64,000 bases of DNA from the NCBI RefSeq assembly GCF_013415125.1, contig NZ_JACCDE010000002.1, positions 62,001 through 126,000 on the forward strand. Direction: 5' to 3'. This document shows positions 8,300 to 18,805 of this stretch, piece by piece. A model generated the notes under the pieces. It was not told the origin of the DNA, did not search any database, and saw only the letters and a list, made by a program, of their open reading frames with translations. How positions within the stretch are numbered: position 1 is the first letter of the stretch; every line of letters begins with the position of its first letter. Made by a program: the position numbers and the translations under genes. This stretch comes from Vreelandella glaciei. Lineage in GTDB: Bacteria > Pseudomonadota > Gammaproteobacteria > Pseudomonadales > Halomonadaceae.

Positions 8300-9325
8300 A
8301 TGAAAATGTCCCTATCCCGTTGTGTGTTGGCGGCAGCGATTGCTGGCCTTGCCGTTAGCTCTGCCCAGGCAGAAACTACGCTGCGTATGGCCCACTTTTG
8401 GCCTGGCCCTTCAGGCGTTAATGAGGATGTTTTGCAGGCATGGGCCGATACGATCGCCGAAGAATCCAATGGCGATCTAACCATTCAAATGTTTCCCGCC
8501 GGTACCCTAGCCAAACCGGATTCCATTTATGAAGCCGCTGCCAACGGTATAGCCGATATTGGCGCCACCGCCCAGGGCTATACTGCCGGTCGCTTCCCCC
8601 TCTCACAGATCGTTGAACTACCTGGGGTAGCGAGTACGGCAACGCAAGGTGCTTGCGTACTGCAAACGCTCTATGATGACGGCCATTTGGACAGCGAATA
8701 CGCAGACACCCGCCCGCTGTTTATGTTTACCACGGGCCCCGGTGGCATCCACACCATCGACACCGATGTGCAAACGCCTGCCGACCTGGAAGGGCTGCGT
8801 ATACGCCGCCCCACCGCTGTGGCGGGTGAGATGCTGGAAAATATGGGTGCAAGCCCGGTGGGTATGCCAGCGCCAGACATCTATACCTCCATGCAGCGCG
8901 GCGTGATTGATGGCTTGAGCTTTCCTTGGGAAGGTTTAAAAGGCTTCCGCATTAACGAGTTGGTGAGCTACCACACCGAAGTACCGTTTTACACTTTGAT
9001 CTTTGTCGCCACCATGAATCAGCGTTCGTACGATAATTTGACGCCCGAACAGCAGGCGGTGATCGATAATAACTCAGGCATGAAATGGGCTGAAAACGCC
9101 GGTGCGGTGTTTGATCGCCTAGATGTGGAAGGTAAACAAGAGGCGGCCGACGCTGGCCATACCATTCGTGAAATCGCCAATCCGCTAGAGCATCCTGACT
9201 GGCAGGAACCGCTAGAAACAGGCATTGAGAACTACCTAACGCAGTTGGAAGAGCGCGGTCTGGATCAGGCTCGAGATGTATATCAAGCAGCACTGGCAGC
9301 CAGTGAGTCTTGTGGTACCCAATAG
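8300..9325 (+). CDS. dctP: TRAP transporter substrate-binding protein (DctP family)
   Basis: Periplasmic solute-binding protein of a tripartite ATP-independent periplasmic transporter. It starts with a Sec signal peptide (positive MKMSLSR, hydrophobic core, likely cut after AQA near residue 24) and totals 341 residues. The family features GMPAPDIYTSMQRGVIDG and the RIRRP segment, whose Arg usually binds the carboxylate of the ligand, are present. GGAGG lies five bases before the ATG. With dctQ and dctM downstream it forms a complete importer. The place between pcaHG and an aromatic aldehyde dehydrogenase, and the shared operator, suggest an aromatic acid such as protocatechuate, vanillate or 4-hydroxybenzoate as ligand; this is inference. 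Confidence 0.9.
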   Translation: MKMSLSRCVLAAAIAGLAVSSAQAETTLRMAHFWPGPSGVNEDVLQAWADTIAEESNGDLTIQMFPAGTLAKPDSIYEAAANGIADIGATAQGYTAGRFPLSQIVELPGVASTATQGACVLQTLYDDGHLDSEYADTRPLFMFTTGPGGIHTIDTDVQTPADLEGLRIRRPTAVAGEMLENMGASPVGMPAPDIYTSMQRGVIDGLSFPWEGLKGFRINELVSYHTEVPFYTLIFVATMNQRSYDNLTPEQQAVIDNNSGMKWAENAGAVFDRLDVEGKQEAADAGHTIREIANPLEHPDWQEPLETGIENYLTQLEERGLDQARDVYQAALAASESCGTQ

Positions 9326-9337
9326 GGGTAAGGTTTT

Positions 9338-9865
9338 ATGAAGTCTACTCTCTACAGGGCCAGCCACTGGCTGGCCCTCATTTGTCGCTTGGTGGCCGGG
9401 GTCGCTTTGATTGGCCTGCTGGCGGTTACCATTGCTGATGTCAGCACACGCTATCTTTCCCGGGTAACGGAGGGCGCAATTGCTCTGCGCGTGTCAGGAA
9501 GCGTGGAGTTGGTTAGCTATTTGATGCTGTTCGCGCTACTGGCGGCGATGGCGGCGAATGTCGAAAAAAGCCAAGTGGTGGTAGAGGCGTTCTCTCACGG
9601 CTTGCCGCAAGCGATAAAAAATCGCTTGCAAGGGTTCTTTTTCCTCGGTTTTATGGCGCTGGGGCTCATTCTATTTGTGGGCTTGCTGGATTCGGCCGCA
9701 GCGGCCAGTCGGCACGGCGAAATAACCCAAGACCTGCGCCTGCCGATGGGCCCCATTTTCCAGTTGGCAGCGGTGCTCAGCTTGCTGCTCGGGCTGCGTA
9801 GTTTTATTCATGCGTTGCTGGGCATGATTTATGCCGCAGGTGAGGAGGCAGCTCATGGGGAGTGA
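9338..9865 (+). CDS. dctQ: TRAP transporter small permease (DctQ family)
   Basis: Four-helix small membrane subunit, 175 residues, of the TRAP importer. Hydrophobic segments are clear at about residues 15-35, 52-75, 93-113 and 133-155. It starts 12 bases after dctP and its end overlaps the dctM start by 11 bases, so the two membrane subunits are coupled. Confidence 0.88.
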   Translation: MKSTLYRASHWLALICRLVAGVALIGLLAVTIADVSTRYLSRVTEGAIALRVSGSVELVSYLMLFALLAAMAANVEKSQVVVEAFSHGLPQAIKNRLQGFFFLGFMALGLILFVGLLDSAAAASRHGEITQDLRLPMGPIFQLAAVLSLLLGLRSFIHALLGMIYAAGEEAAHGE

Positions 9866-11144
9866 AGCGATTGGTGCCATTGGGTTAGGGCTTTTATTGG
9901 TATTGATGATTCTGCGCGTGCCGGTTGCTCTCACGATGCTGATCGTGGGGGTGGTGGGCTTTGCCCAGATCATTAGCTGGGACGCAGCTGTCGCTCAGTT
10001 AAAAACCGTCCCGGTAGAGGTACTTTCCAACTACAGCTTCAGCGCCGTGCCCATGTTTATCTTAATGGGTGTGCTGGCTGCTCATTCGGGGATGGCCGGG
10101 AAGCTGTTTGATTCAACCCGGATTATTTGCGGTGGCTGGAAGGGCGGCCTGGCGATTGCGGCCGTGGGCTCTTGCGGTATCTTCTCCGCTATCTCCGGCT
10201 CTTCGTTAGCCACGGCGAGCACCATGACCCGGGTGGCGCTGCCGGAGATGGAGCGCTATGGCTATAACCGTGGCTTAGCGACCGGCGCGCTGGCTGCAGG
10301 CGGCACGCTGGGTATTATGATACCGCCCAGTATCGCGCTGCTTATCTATGCCATTCTTACCGAACAGTCCGTTGGCGATATGTTCATGGCGGGGCTGATT
10401 CCCGGTCTGCTGGGGCTGGTGATGTATTCACTGACCATTACGGTAGTCATGTATCTGCGTCCTTCCCTTGCCGTGGCGGGTGAACCCACTGCTTGGAAAG
10501 AGAAGCTGCTCTCGCTGACCGGCTTAGTGCCCTTCTTTGGCGTTTTCCTGGTGATGATTTTAGGTATCTATTTTGGTGCCTTTACACCGACAGAGGGCGC
10601 TAGCGTCGGGGCGTTCGCCACGCTGCTTTACGCCCTAGTGAAAGGCATGCGCGGTGCACAGCTATGGCACAGCGTACAAGAGACGTTGGCGCTGTCTGCG
10701 GTGGTGTTCTTTATGCTGGTGGGGGCTGAGACGCTGGGTTACTTCATCTCGGTGTCGCGCATTTCGTTCTCTATCACTGACCTGCTCTACGGCATGGATC
10801 TAACCCCTATCGTCGTGGTGCTGTGCATTCTGGCGCTCTACTTTGTGCTGGGTATGTTTATGGACTCCATCGCCATGCTGGTAATCACCGTACCGGTGGT
10901 TTATCCGATTATTCAGGCAATGGGTATCGACCCGGTATGGTTCGGTATTTTGACCGTACTGACCGTTGAGCTGGGACTGATGACCCCGCCGGTGGGGATG
11001 AACGTGTTCGTGATTAAAGCGATGGCACCGCACGTGGGGCTGGGGGAGATATTTAAAGGGGTGGCGCCTTTTGTCGTCTCCGACCTGATACGGCTGGCGT
11101 TATTAATTGCTTTCCCCATTTTAAGCACGCTGTTTCTACTCTAG
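9855..11144 (+). CDS. dctM: TRAP transporter large permease (DctM family)
   Basis: Sodium-coupled transport subunit with about twelve membrane helices, 429 residues. The start at 9855 (MGSEAIGAIG) is preferred because GAGGAGGC lies at 9841-9848; an upstream in-frame start at 9831 lies well inside dctQ and lacks a site. Family motifs ISGSSLATASTM, GGTLGIMIPPSIALLIYA and LMTPPVGMNVFVIK are present, the last two being the helix-breaking PPS and PPVG loops of DctM. Confidence 0.92.
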   Translation: MGSEAIGAIGLGLLLVLMILRVPVALTMLIVGVVGFAQIISWDAAVAQLKTVPVEVLSNYSFSAVPMFILMGVLAAHSGMAGKLFDSTRIICGGWKGGLAIAAVGSCGIFSAISGSSLATASTMTRVALPEMERYGYNRGLATGALAAGGTLGIMIPPSIALLIYAILTEQSVGDMFMAGLIPGLLGLVMYSLTITVVMYLRPSLAVAGEPTAWKEKLLSLTGLVPFFGVFLVMILGIYFGAFTPTEGASVGAFATLLYALVKGMRGAQLWHSVQETLALSAVVFFMLVGAETLGYFISVSRISFSITDLLYGMDLTPIVVVLCILALYFVLGMFMDSIAMLVITVPVVYPIIQAMGIDPVWFGILTVLTVELGLMTPPVGMNVFVIKAMAPHVGLGEIFKGVAPFVVSDLIRLALLIAFPILSTLFLL

Positions 11145-11209
11145 CGGCAAGTACGCTTGCCACTATTCAAGCCAGCGCGATCACAACCACAACTACAGGA
11201 GCTTATGCC

Positions 11210-12661
11210 ATGTTCACCACTCAGCTAATATTAGCGGGCCAATCTACCCCTGCCGAGCATACAGCCACCTTTACCCGTGCGAATCCGTTAAGCGGTGAAG
11301 TGGTGACCACTGCTGCGGCAGCAAGTGTCGGTGACGCTAACGCGGCCGCTGACGCCGCAGGCCAGGCGTTTGAGGCATGGTCACAAACGGGTCCAGGCGA
11401 ACGGCGCGCCAAGCTGCTGAAAGCCGCCGAACTAATGGAGCAGCGCCAAGCGGATTTCATTGATCGGATGGTAGAAGAGACTGGCGCTACCCTTGGCTGG
11501 GCAGGTTTTAACGTTAAAGTGGCGGCTGATGTGCTGCGTGAGGCGGCGGCGTTAACCACCCAGATCCAGGGCGATATCATCCCCTCTAACGTGCCTGACA
11601 GCATGGCCATGGGCGTGCGCATCCCGTGTGGCGTCGTCGTGGGTGTTGCGCCCTGGAATGCGCCGATTATTCTGGGTACGCGAGCCATTGCTACGCCCTT
11701 AGCGTGTGGTAATAGCGTGATCTTGAAGGCTTCTGAGCAGTGCCCAGCGACACACCATTTAATTGGTGAAGTGCTGCAAGCAGCGGGGTTGGGCGAGGGC
11801 ATCGTCAACGTGATTACCAACGCGCCTGAAGATGCCGCTGACGTGGTAAGCGCGTTAATTGCCCATCCTGCTGTGCGGCGGATTAACTTCACTGGCTCCA
11901 CGGGCGTTGGAAAAATCATTGCCGAGCAAGCGGCCAAGTATTTAAAGCCCGTGCTGCTTGAGCTGGGTGGCAAGGCACCGTTTTTGGTATTGGATGATGC
12001 AGACATTGATGCCGCTGTAGATGCGGCGATTTTTGGCGCGTTTTTTAACCAAGGCCAGATCTGCATGTCCACCGAGCGGGTTATTGTTGATAACCAAGTG
12101 GCGGATACTTTTGTGGAGAAGTTTGCCGCGCGGGCTCAGGCGCTAAAAGCAGGCGACCCACGTGATGAAAGCAACGCGCTCGGCACGTTAATCAACGCGC
12201 AGTCAGGTGAAAAACTAAATAGCCTCATCGATGACGCAGTCACTCAAGGCGCCCACTTAGCCGCTGGTGGCAAAGCCGAGGGCGTGGTCATGCAGGCCAC
12301 GGTCATCGATGGTGTGACCAGTGCTATGCGGCTATATAGCGAAGAGTCGTTTGGCCCGGTCGTCGCAGTGATCCGTGTTGATGGTGAAGAAGAGGCAGTG
12401 CGCATCGCCAACGATAGCGAGTACGGCCTCTCATCGGCGGTGTTCAGCCGCGATAGCGCACGCGCCATGAAAGTGGCAGGGCGCTTACAAACGGGTATCT
12501 GCCATATCAATGCGCCCACGGTACACGATGAACCGCAAATGCCCTTTGGCGGAGTGAAATCCAGCGGCTACGGACGCTTTGGCGGTAAGGCAGGCATCGA
12601 AGAGTTCACAGAGTTACGCTGGATGACGATGCAGCTAGGGCCAAGGCATTATCCTATTTAG
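11210..12661 (+). CDS. Aromatic aldehyde dehydrogenase (vanillin/benzaldehyde/salicylaldehyde type)
   Basis: NAD(P)-dependent aldehyde dehydrogenase of 483 residues. APWNAP lies near 147-152, FTGSTGVG near 227-234, the general base Glu251 is in LELGGKAP and the nucleophile Cys285 in GQICMST. The GQICMST form and total length match the vanillin (Vdh) and salicylaldehyde dehydrogenase group, which oxidise aromatic aldehydes to acids. AGGAGC precedes the ATG. It is 65 bases downstream of dctM and probably in the same operon. Its 3' end overlaps the 3' end of pobR by eight bases (convergent). Its product (vanillate, 4-hydroxybenzoate or protocatechuate) would enter the pca pathway; the exact substrate cannot be read from the sequence. 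Confidence 0.87.
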   Translation: MFTTQLILAGQSTPAEHTATFTRANPLSGEVVTTAAAASVGDANAAADAAGQAFEAWSQTGPGERRAKLLKAAELMEQRQADFIDRMVEETGATLGWAGFNVKVAADVLREAAALTTQIQGDIIPSNVPDSMAMGVRIPCGVVVGVAPWNAPIILGTRAIATPLACGNSVILKASEQCPATHHLIGEVLQAAGLGEGIVNVITNAPEDAADVVSALIAHPAVRRINFTGSTGVGKIIAEQAAKYLKPVLLELGGKAPFLVLDDADIDAAVDAAIFGAFFNQGQICMSTERVIVDNQVADTFVEKFAARAQALKAGDPRDESNALGTLINAQSGEKLNSLIDDAVTQGAHLAAGGKAEGVVMQATVIDGVTSAMRLYSEESFGPVVAVIRVDGEEEAVRIANDSEYGLSSAVFSRDSARAMKVAGRLQTGICHINAPTVHDEPQMPFGGVKSSGYGRFGGKAGIEEFTELRWMTMQLGPRHYPI

Positions 12662-13571
12662 TGATCTCGTTAACCGCCACCGTTTGACGCAGCCGAAATT
12701 CACGCGGCGAAAGTGCTGTATTACGCTTAAAAAAGCGCGTGAAGTAAGCCGGTTCAGAGAAGCCTAAGCTGTCGGAGACCTGACCAATGGTCATATTGGT
12801 ATAGGTGAGCTGGCGCTTGGCTTCTAGCAGCAGACGTTCATGCAGCAACTGCAGGGCACTGCGACCCGCGAGTTGGCGGCAGAGCAGGTTTAAGTGTGCG
12901 CTACTCACCCCTATCTGCACGGCTAACTGTTCAATACTCGGCTGCTCGCGATAGTGCGCTTCGACCAGCGCTTGATAGTGCTCTATATGCTGCCGCCCCT
13001 TGTCACTTTGGCGGGGGCCATAACGTTTTGCTGTATGCCCAGCGGCATTAAGACGCGATAGCTCTACCACCAAGGCTTGGATAAGCGCTTCGAGCAGGCT
13101 GTTGCGTCCGGGGGCGGGTTGGCGGTACTCCTGGTCGATCTGAGCCACCAGCGTGGCAATTCGTTCAGCCTGATTTGCCTGGGGTAGAGAGTAGAAGTCG
13201 GCTTTTTTTAGCGTACTGCTCTCACCCATTAGTGCATGTAAGTGGTCGGCCAGCGGCTTGGCCAGAGTAATAATGTGTCCTTCCACATCCGGTGAAAAGA
13301 GAAAGCCGTGAATAGCCATTGCGGGCACAACGATAGCGCTAGCGCTTTGCAGCCGGTGGCTTGTTCCCTCCAGCTCTAACTCAACGCTACCGTGAGAAAT
13401 AAACAGAATATGCACGAGGTCGGCATGGCGGTGCGGCCGGATACGCCAGTCGTGCAGACGACTGCGCTCGGGGATGGACTCACAGTGGAGCAAGTCGGGC
13501 GTGGGCCAGTGCTGCGTCTCGCCATAGAGCTTAAATACCGGAACGGAGGTTGCCGACGAGGCTGTCATCAT
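12654..13571 (-). CDS. pobR: AraC-family activator of pobA
   Basis: AraC/XylS-type regulator of 305 residues: N-terminal cupin-like effector domain (about 1-170, with RPHRHADLVHILFI) and C-terminal double helix-turn-helix (about 205-300, IEQLAVQIGVSSAHLNLLCRQ and IGQVSDSLGFSEPAYFTRFF). It is divergent from pobA across 142 bases, the standard place for the pseudomonad AraC-type PobR/PobC, which activates pobA in response to 4-hydroxybenzoate. Two ATG codons are adjacent at the start (13571 and 13568) behind an AGGAGA site. Confidence 0.88.
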   Translation of the reverse strand: MMTASSATSVPVFKLYGETQHWPTPDLLHCESIPERSRLHDWRIRPHRHADLVHILFISHGSVELELEGTSHRLQSASAIVVPAMAIHGFLFSPDVEGHIITLAKPLADHLHALMGESSTLKKADFYSLPQANQAERIATLVAQIDQEYRQPAPGRNSLLEALIQALVVELSRLNAAGHTAKRYGPRQSDKGRQHIEHYQALVEAHYREQPSIEQLAVQIGVSSAHLNLLCRQLAGRSALQLLHERLLLEAKRQLTYTNMTIGQVSDSLGFSEPAYFTRFFKRNTALSPREFRLRQTVAVNEITK

Positions 13572-14898
<1,327 letters not shown>

Positions 14899-14938
14899 CC
14901 GTTAATACTTAACGTTTTACTCTCATTCTGTTCTCATT

Positions 14939-14964
14939 GCCCAAGTGATCGCTTGGGCTTTTTT
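14939..14964 (+). terminator. Rho-independent terminator of pobA
   Basis: Stem GCCCAAG / CTTGGGC with six-base loop TGATCG, followed by six T residues; starts 40 bases after the pobA stop. Confidence 0.88.
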
Positions 14965-15003
14965 GCTTAAATACCATGAAACTTCGTGAAGTTGTTGACA
15001 GTG

Positions 15004-15477
15004 CTATCTTTCGTTTAAGCGCACGGGCACACGGCTTAAATGATTATTATCGTTAGCGATCTTTTGCAGTAGAGAAAGCAGCATCTGTTGCTCCTCGGCG
15101 TTAAGCGGCGCCAGGATATCACTTTGAACCTCTTCAACAGCAGGCTCTACGGCTTCTCGTAACGCCTCTCCTTCCTTGGTTAGCTTCACCACCATCGAAC
15201 GACGATCTTCAGGGTTACGGTGCCGGGTAATGAGTCCGCGCTCCTCTAATTTTCGAACCACGACCGCGATGGTATTGCGATCTAAAGCCGTGTAGCCACC
15301 TAAGGTGATTTGGTCACTGGCTCCCATCTCTTCAAGCGCAGAAAGGATAATATATTGCAGTTGGGTAAGGTTAAACGCCTCGCACTTGCGCAGAAAAATA
15401 GCCACACTAATTTGGTGGCAGCGCCTTAAAAGATTGCCAGGTAAGTCAAAAGCTTCAGATAGCGGTGATCGGGTCAT
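15004..15477 (-). CDS. MarR-family regulator, MobR-like
   Basis: Winged-helix MarR repressor. From the start chosen at 15477 (MTRSPLSEAFD) it has 157 residues, the family size; the frame is open far upstream, but those residues look non-coding. The DNA-binding part is ALDRNTIAVVVRKLEERGLITR followed by the wing NPEDRRSMVVKLT. It lies downstream of a TRAP operon that is divergent from a MobA-like 3-hydroxybenzoate 4-hydroxylase. In Comamonas testosteroni a MarR protein, MobR, represses mobA and responds to 3-hydroxybenzoate, so this is a likely counterpart. Whether it is cotranscribed with the TRAP genes or has its own promoter in the 139-base gap is unclear. Confidence 0.75.
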   Translation of the reverse strand: MTRSPLSEAFDLPGNLLRRCHQISVAIFLRKCEAFNLTQLQYIILSALEEMGASDQITLGGYTALDRNTIAVVVRKLEERGLITRHRNPEDRRSMVVKLTKEGEALREAVEPAVEEVQSDILAPLNAEEQQMLLSLLQKIANDNNHLSRVPVRLNER

Positions 15478-15616
15478 GTGGAGTCTTATAAAGGGTAAAA
15501 TACGCTGTGACCATAGCAGAAGTTTCTGTAATAGGCACTTGATAGGAGCACTGACCGGCATGATGCTAGCCAGTGCCTCAAGTCGATAAATAGTAAGCAG
15601 GAGGTAGTGGCTAGGC

Positions 15617-16876
15617 TTAACGGAAAACGTTAACGAGCCAGGGATTAAAGATGACCGCCAAGATAACGAGGCAGGCCGCGAGGATGAACGGAAAGATCCA
15701 CTTTGTAATGCGAGGCAAGCTAACGTTGCTGATAGCGGAGGCAACATAGAGCCCTGCGCCCACCGGGGGCGTTAATAGTCCCAGGCTTAGTGTCATACAG
15801 GTGACGATGCCAAAGTGGACGGGATCAATCCCATAACTTTGCTGCGCCACTGGGAGCAATATGGGCACTAGGATGATCAGCGCGGCGATGCCGTCAAGCA
15901 CCATCCCCACTAATATCAGCATCACGAATACCAGCAGCATAAATACCAACGGGCTTTCGGTGGTGCCTTGCATTAGCCCGGCTACCTGCTGAGGTATCTG
16001 GTTATACACCAGTACCCAGCCAAAGGCTTTTGCAGCGACAATCAGAAATAGCACAATGGCGGTATTGCGTGCTGTTCGGCTTAAAACGCCAGGTAATTGC
16101 TTCCACCTAAGCTCTCGAAAGAAGAGGGCGCCTATCACCACCGCCATTAGCGTCGCAGCCGCCGCAGACTCAGTCGGCGTCACTATGCCAAATGCGATAC
16201 CGCCCACAATGACGATGGGAATGCTAAGTGTGAGCAGTGCGCCACGAGTCGCACGCCATAGCGGTGTGCGTTCCTGATCAACGCTTCCTTTCTTACGCGC
16301 ACGGCGCGCCATGATTGTGATCAAGCCGCTGATCAGTATAAACAGCAGTAGCCCAGGAAGAATGCCCCCCATGAACATGGCACCAATCGACACTTGAGCA
16401 ATGACGCCATAGATAATAAACACCATTGACGGCGGAATAATCGGCCCCAGCAGGCCAGCACCTGCCGTCAACGCCGCGGCGAACCCCTTGTCGTAACCAT
16501 CACGCTCCAATTCGGGAGTCATTACTCGGCTCATAATAGCGATCTGTGCCGTCGCTGAACCCATAATAGAGGCAAGCATCAAGTTCGAGGTGAGGGATAC
16601 ATAGGCAATGCTGTGAGGAATCCACGCAAACCAGGCACGTGTGGCGGTGATAATGCGACGTGTAATACCACCCTCATTCATGATTTCGCCCAACAGGATA
16701 AATAAGGGAATCGCCAGCAGATCAAATACCTCTAGCGAGCCAAAAATAACCTGGGGTAGGTTTTCAAATAGACGGTAGTTACCGGAAGTGATCACGAAGG
16801 TAAGTGTTGAAGCCAAGAGGACAAAGGCAATTGGCATTCCAAGTAGCATTAACACAATAAAAGCCGCAAGCGTCAT
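15617..16876 (-). CDS. dctM: TRAP transporter large permease (DctM family)
   Basis: Large membrane subunit, 419 residues, about twelve helices. Conserved loops GLLGPIIPPSMVFIIYG and LLTPPVGAGLYVASA are seen, as is IMGSATAQIAIMSRVM. The start lies four bases after the dctQ stop. It is probably the energy-coupled channel for the same ligand as the downstream-facing mobA pathway, i.e. 3-hydroxybenzoate; this is context-based. Confidence 0.9.
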   Translation of the reverse strand: MTLAAFIVLMLLGMPIAFVLLASTLTFVITSGNYRLFENLPQVIFGSLEVFDLLAIPLFILLGEIMNEGGITRRIITATRAWFAWIPHSIAYVSLTSNLMLASIMGSATAQIAIMSRVMTPELERDGYDKGFAAALTAGAGLLGPIIPPSMVFIIYGVIAQVSIGAMFMGGILPGLLLFILISGLITIMARRARKKGSVDQERTPLWRATRGALLTLSIPIVIVGGIAFGIVTPTESAAAATLMAVVIGALFFRELRWKQLPGVLSRTARNTAIVLFLIVAAKAFGWVLVYNQIPQQVAGLMQGTTESPLVFMLLVFVMLILVGMVLDGIAALIILVPILLPVAQQSYGIDPVHFGIVTCMTLSLGLLTPPVGAGLYVASAISNVSLPRITKWIFPFILAACLVILAVIFNPWLVNVFR

Positions 16877-16880
16877 AGGG

Positions 16881-17399
16881 TTACTCCTCGTCGTTGGCTA
16901 GGACGAAACTCGCTCGCGAGCGATCAAAAAGCCTAGCGACGAGGTGAAAAATCGATGTGACGCAGAAAAGCGGCACGATGAGATAGAAGTGCCACTTGGG
17001 CCAATCGAGCGTAATAGCGATATCGTAGTGGATCGAAGGTGACCGCAGCCAAGCGATGGCGTACCACAGGACAGTAACCATTATCGCCAGGCAGATCAGC
17101 TCGGTAAGCCAATAGCAAACGCGCTGAGCCGCTTTAGGCAGTATCGCAATCAGCATGGTCAAACGTACGTGCTGGTCGTTATGTATGGCGATAGAGATGG
17201 CGAGAAACGCCATCCAAATCAGAATATAGACGGCTAGCTCATTGGCAAAAAAAAGTGGGCTGTTGAGTACGTATCGTGCGAAAACATTAGCAATAAGCAA
17301 CGCGCTAAAAGCTATTATCAGTACGTTGCAGAGCAGCTGTTCAACCCTGGCTAGCTGTCGGCTCGCCTTGGTTAGCCAGGTGTCTTGGGGAAAATGCAT
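16881..17399 (-). CDS. dctQ: TRAP transporter small permease (DctQ family)
   Basis: Small four-helix subunit of 172 residues with FARYVLNSPLFFANELAVY near the second helix, typical of DctQ. It sits between dctP (48 bases upstream, with a strong hairpin in the gap) and dctM (4 bases downstream). Confidence 0.87.
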   Translation of the reverse strand: MHFPQDTWLTKASRQLARVEQLLCNVLIIAFSALLIANVFARYVLNSPLFFANELAVYILIWMAFLAISIAIHNDQHVRLTMLIAILPKAAQRVCYWLTELICLAIMVTVLWYAIAWLRSPSIHYDIAITLDWPKWHFYLIVPLFCVTSIFHLVARLFDRSRASFVLANDEE

Positions 17400-17420
17400 C
17401 TTGGGTACGCCTCTTTGGTT

Positions 17421-17440
17421 CGGGGCGCAGAAGCGCCCCG
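17421..17440 (-). other. Hairpin in the dctP-dctQ gap
   Basis: Perfect eight-pair stem CGGGGCGC / GCGCCCCG with tetraloop AGAA between dctP and dctQ of the minus-strand TRAP operon. There is no U-run after it in the direction of transcription, so it is better read as an RNA-stabilising or attenuating element that lets more binding protein than permease be made. Confidence 0.65.
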
Positions 17441-17447
17441 ACGCGTT

Positions 17448-18455
17448 TTATTCAGCGTTAAGGAGTTCGGTGGACTGTTGCTGGAATGCTTGGATAAGCG
17501 GATGGTCACCAAAGCGCTCAGCGAACGCTTGGTTCGCCGTGCTGAAAGCGTCTTCAGCGCTTTCTAGCGTATACACATTAATACGGTCTTCGAGCATGGT
17601 GAGATTACGCTCTTCTGCCTCTATTTGTGCCTCGATCCCCCAAGCCAGCGCATCCTCCATGGCGGCGTCTATCAATTGGCGCTCTTCATCAGAGAGCGAG
17701 GCGCGCGTGGCCTGGCTCATTACCGACACGGCAGGGAAGGCCATGTGATTGGTCAGCGTGAGGTGTTCGGCCACTTCGTAAAAGCCTGACCCCACTAAAG
17801 CATCAAGATCGATATCCACGCCATCTAGCATACTGTTCTGTAGACCTTGATAAACATCCGGCAAACTGATCGGCATTGGTCGAGCGTCGACCGCTCGCCA
17901 CCAAGCGTTCATCGCTGAAAAGGGGATAATGCGCATATTTTTGCCAGCAACATCCGCTGCACTTTCTATCTGAGCGTCACGCATCAAAATATGGCGCATG
18001 CCAGCAAATGTGTAGCCAAAGGCGTGAAGACCTTTGTCTTCTAAATTCTTAAGCATCTGCTGGGCTGCATCGGTATTGGCCACCTCCGCAGCTTGGGCCA
18101 CGCTATTAAATAGAAACGGTGTAAACCAACCGACTACCGATGGTTCGCGTTGGCTAGTTAAGGCGGCCGTCATAATACCCATGTCGAGTAAGCCTGTTTC
18201 CATTTGCGAAAACATCGCCGACTCATCACCCATTTGGCCAGAAGGAAATAACGCTATGGCCATTTCACCGTCGCTGCGCTCGGCAACCTCATCGGCAAAT
18301 CGTTCAGCGGTTTGTGTCCAGATGTGCTGTGGGGGAGTGATCAAGCCTAAGCGGAGTTCCTTGGCCAAGATTGGCGTGCTAACGGCGAGCAGAGAAACCG
18401 AGAGCAGCGTTATGCTCAGGGTAGGGCGGCGCGAAGCGTGTGAGGCGATTGTCAT
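17448..18455 (-). CDS. dctP: TRAP transporter substrate-binding protein (DctP family)
   Basis: Periplasmic binding protein of 335 residues. The N-terminus has a signal peptide (MTIASHASRRPTLSITLLSV, hydrophobic to about residue 30, likely cut after ILA). The family segments ADVAGKNMRIIPFSAMNAWW and MPISLPDVYQGLQNSMLDG are seen. It is the first gene of a minus-strand dctPQM operon and is divergent from the mobA-like gene, with palindromic operator-like sequences in the shared promoter, which suggests a ligand from the same pathway. Confidence 0.88.
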   Translation of the reverse strand: MTIASHASRRPTLSITLLSVSLLAVSTPILAKELRLGLITPPQHIWTQTAERFADEVAERSDGEMAIALFPSGQMGDESAMFSQMETGLLDMGIMTAALTSQREPSVVGWFTPFLFNSVAQAAEVANTDAAQQMLKNLEDKGLHAFGYTFAGMRHILMRDAQIESAADVAGKNMRIIPFSAMNAWWRAVDARPMPISLPDVYQGLQNSMLDGVDIDLDALVGSGFYEVAEHLTLTNHMAFPAVSVMSQATRASLSDEERQLIDAAMEDALAWGIEAQIEAEERNLTMLEDRINVYTLESAEDAFSTANQAFAERFGDHPLIQAFQQQSTELLNAE

Positions 18456-18560
18456 TGTTGACTCTCTTGTCAGTTGTCGCTGGGGGAGTGCACTGGCCTG
18501 ACCATGTGTTGACCAAATCGAGAAGGTCGAGGCATGCGGATGATTGATTTTTAATATGCG

Positions 18561-18587
18561 TCATTATTGTGATGATCACAATAATGA
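18561..18587. promoter_or_regulatory. Perfect 27-base inverted repeat in the dctP/mobA divergent promoter
   Basis: Arms TCATTATTGTGAT (18561-18573) and ATCACAATAATGA (18575-18587) with one central base. It lies 106-132 bases before dctP and 219-245 before the mobA-like gene, inside a 350-base divergent region that otherwise holds no gene. A MarR-type operator for the regulator at 15004-15477 is the simplest reading; TGTGAT-N-ATCACA also resembles a CRP-type site. Confidence 0.65.
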
Positions 18588-18689
18588 TCAATTACCCGAA
18601 AGTCGATACCGAGACAGAGCCACGGGGTCATCTGAGTCTGCGCCACAGGACGCATGGCCTTGGAGGAAAGTCTAATTGCCCCTTTTTTT

Positions 18690-18711
18690 ATTAATCACAA
18701 TACTGATTAAT
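18690..18711. promoter_or_regulatory. Second inverted repeat near the mobA promoter
   Basis: Arms ATTAATCA and TGATTAAT with six bases between. It contains the 9-mer ATCACAATA (18694-18702), also present in the right arm of the larger palindrome at 18575-18583. It is 95-116 bases upstream of the mobA-like start, after a T-rich run, and may be a second site for the same regulator. Confidence 0.5.
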
Positions 18712-18805
18712 ATTGGTGGTGATCAATTGTCACTTCAGATACGAACCAAATTCATGATGAAAATTAAACAACGAATACCCGAAACAAACGGGATGGAGCG
18801 AGCAG

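Noticed and set aside
15478..15747. N-terminal extension of the MarR-like protein to 247 residues
   Set aside because: The frame is open, but the extra 90 residues are Ser/Leu-rich without family likeness, run into the dctM 3' region, and 157 residues is the normal MarR length.
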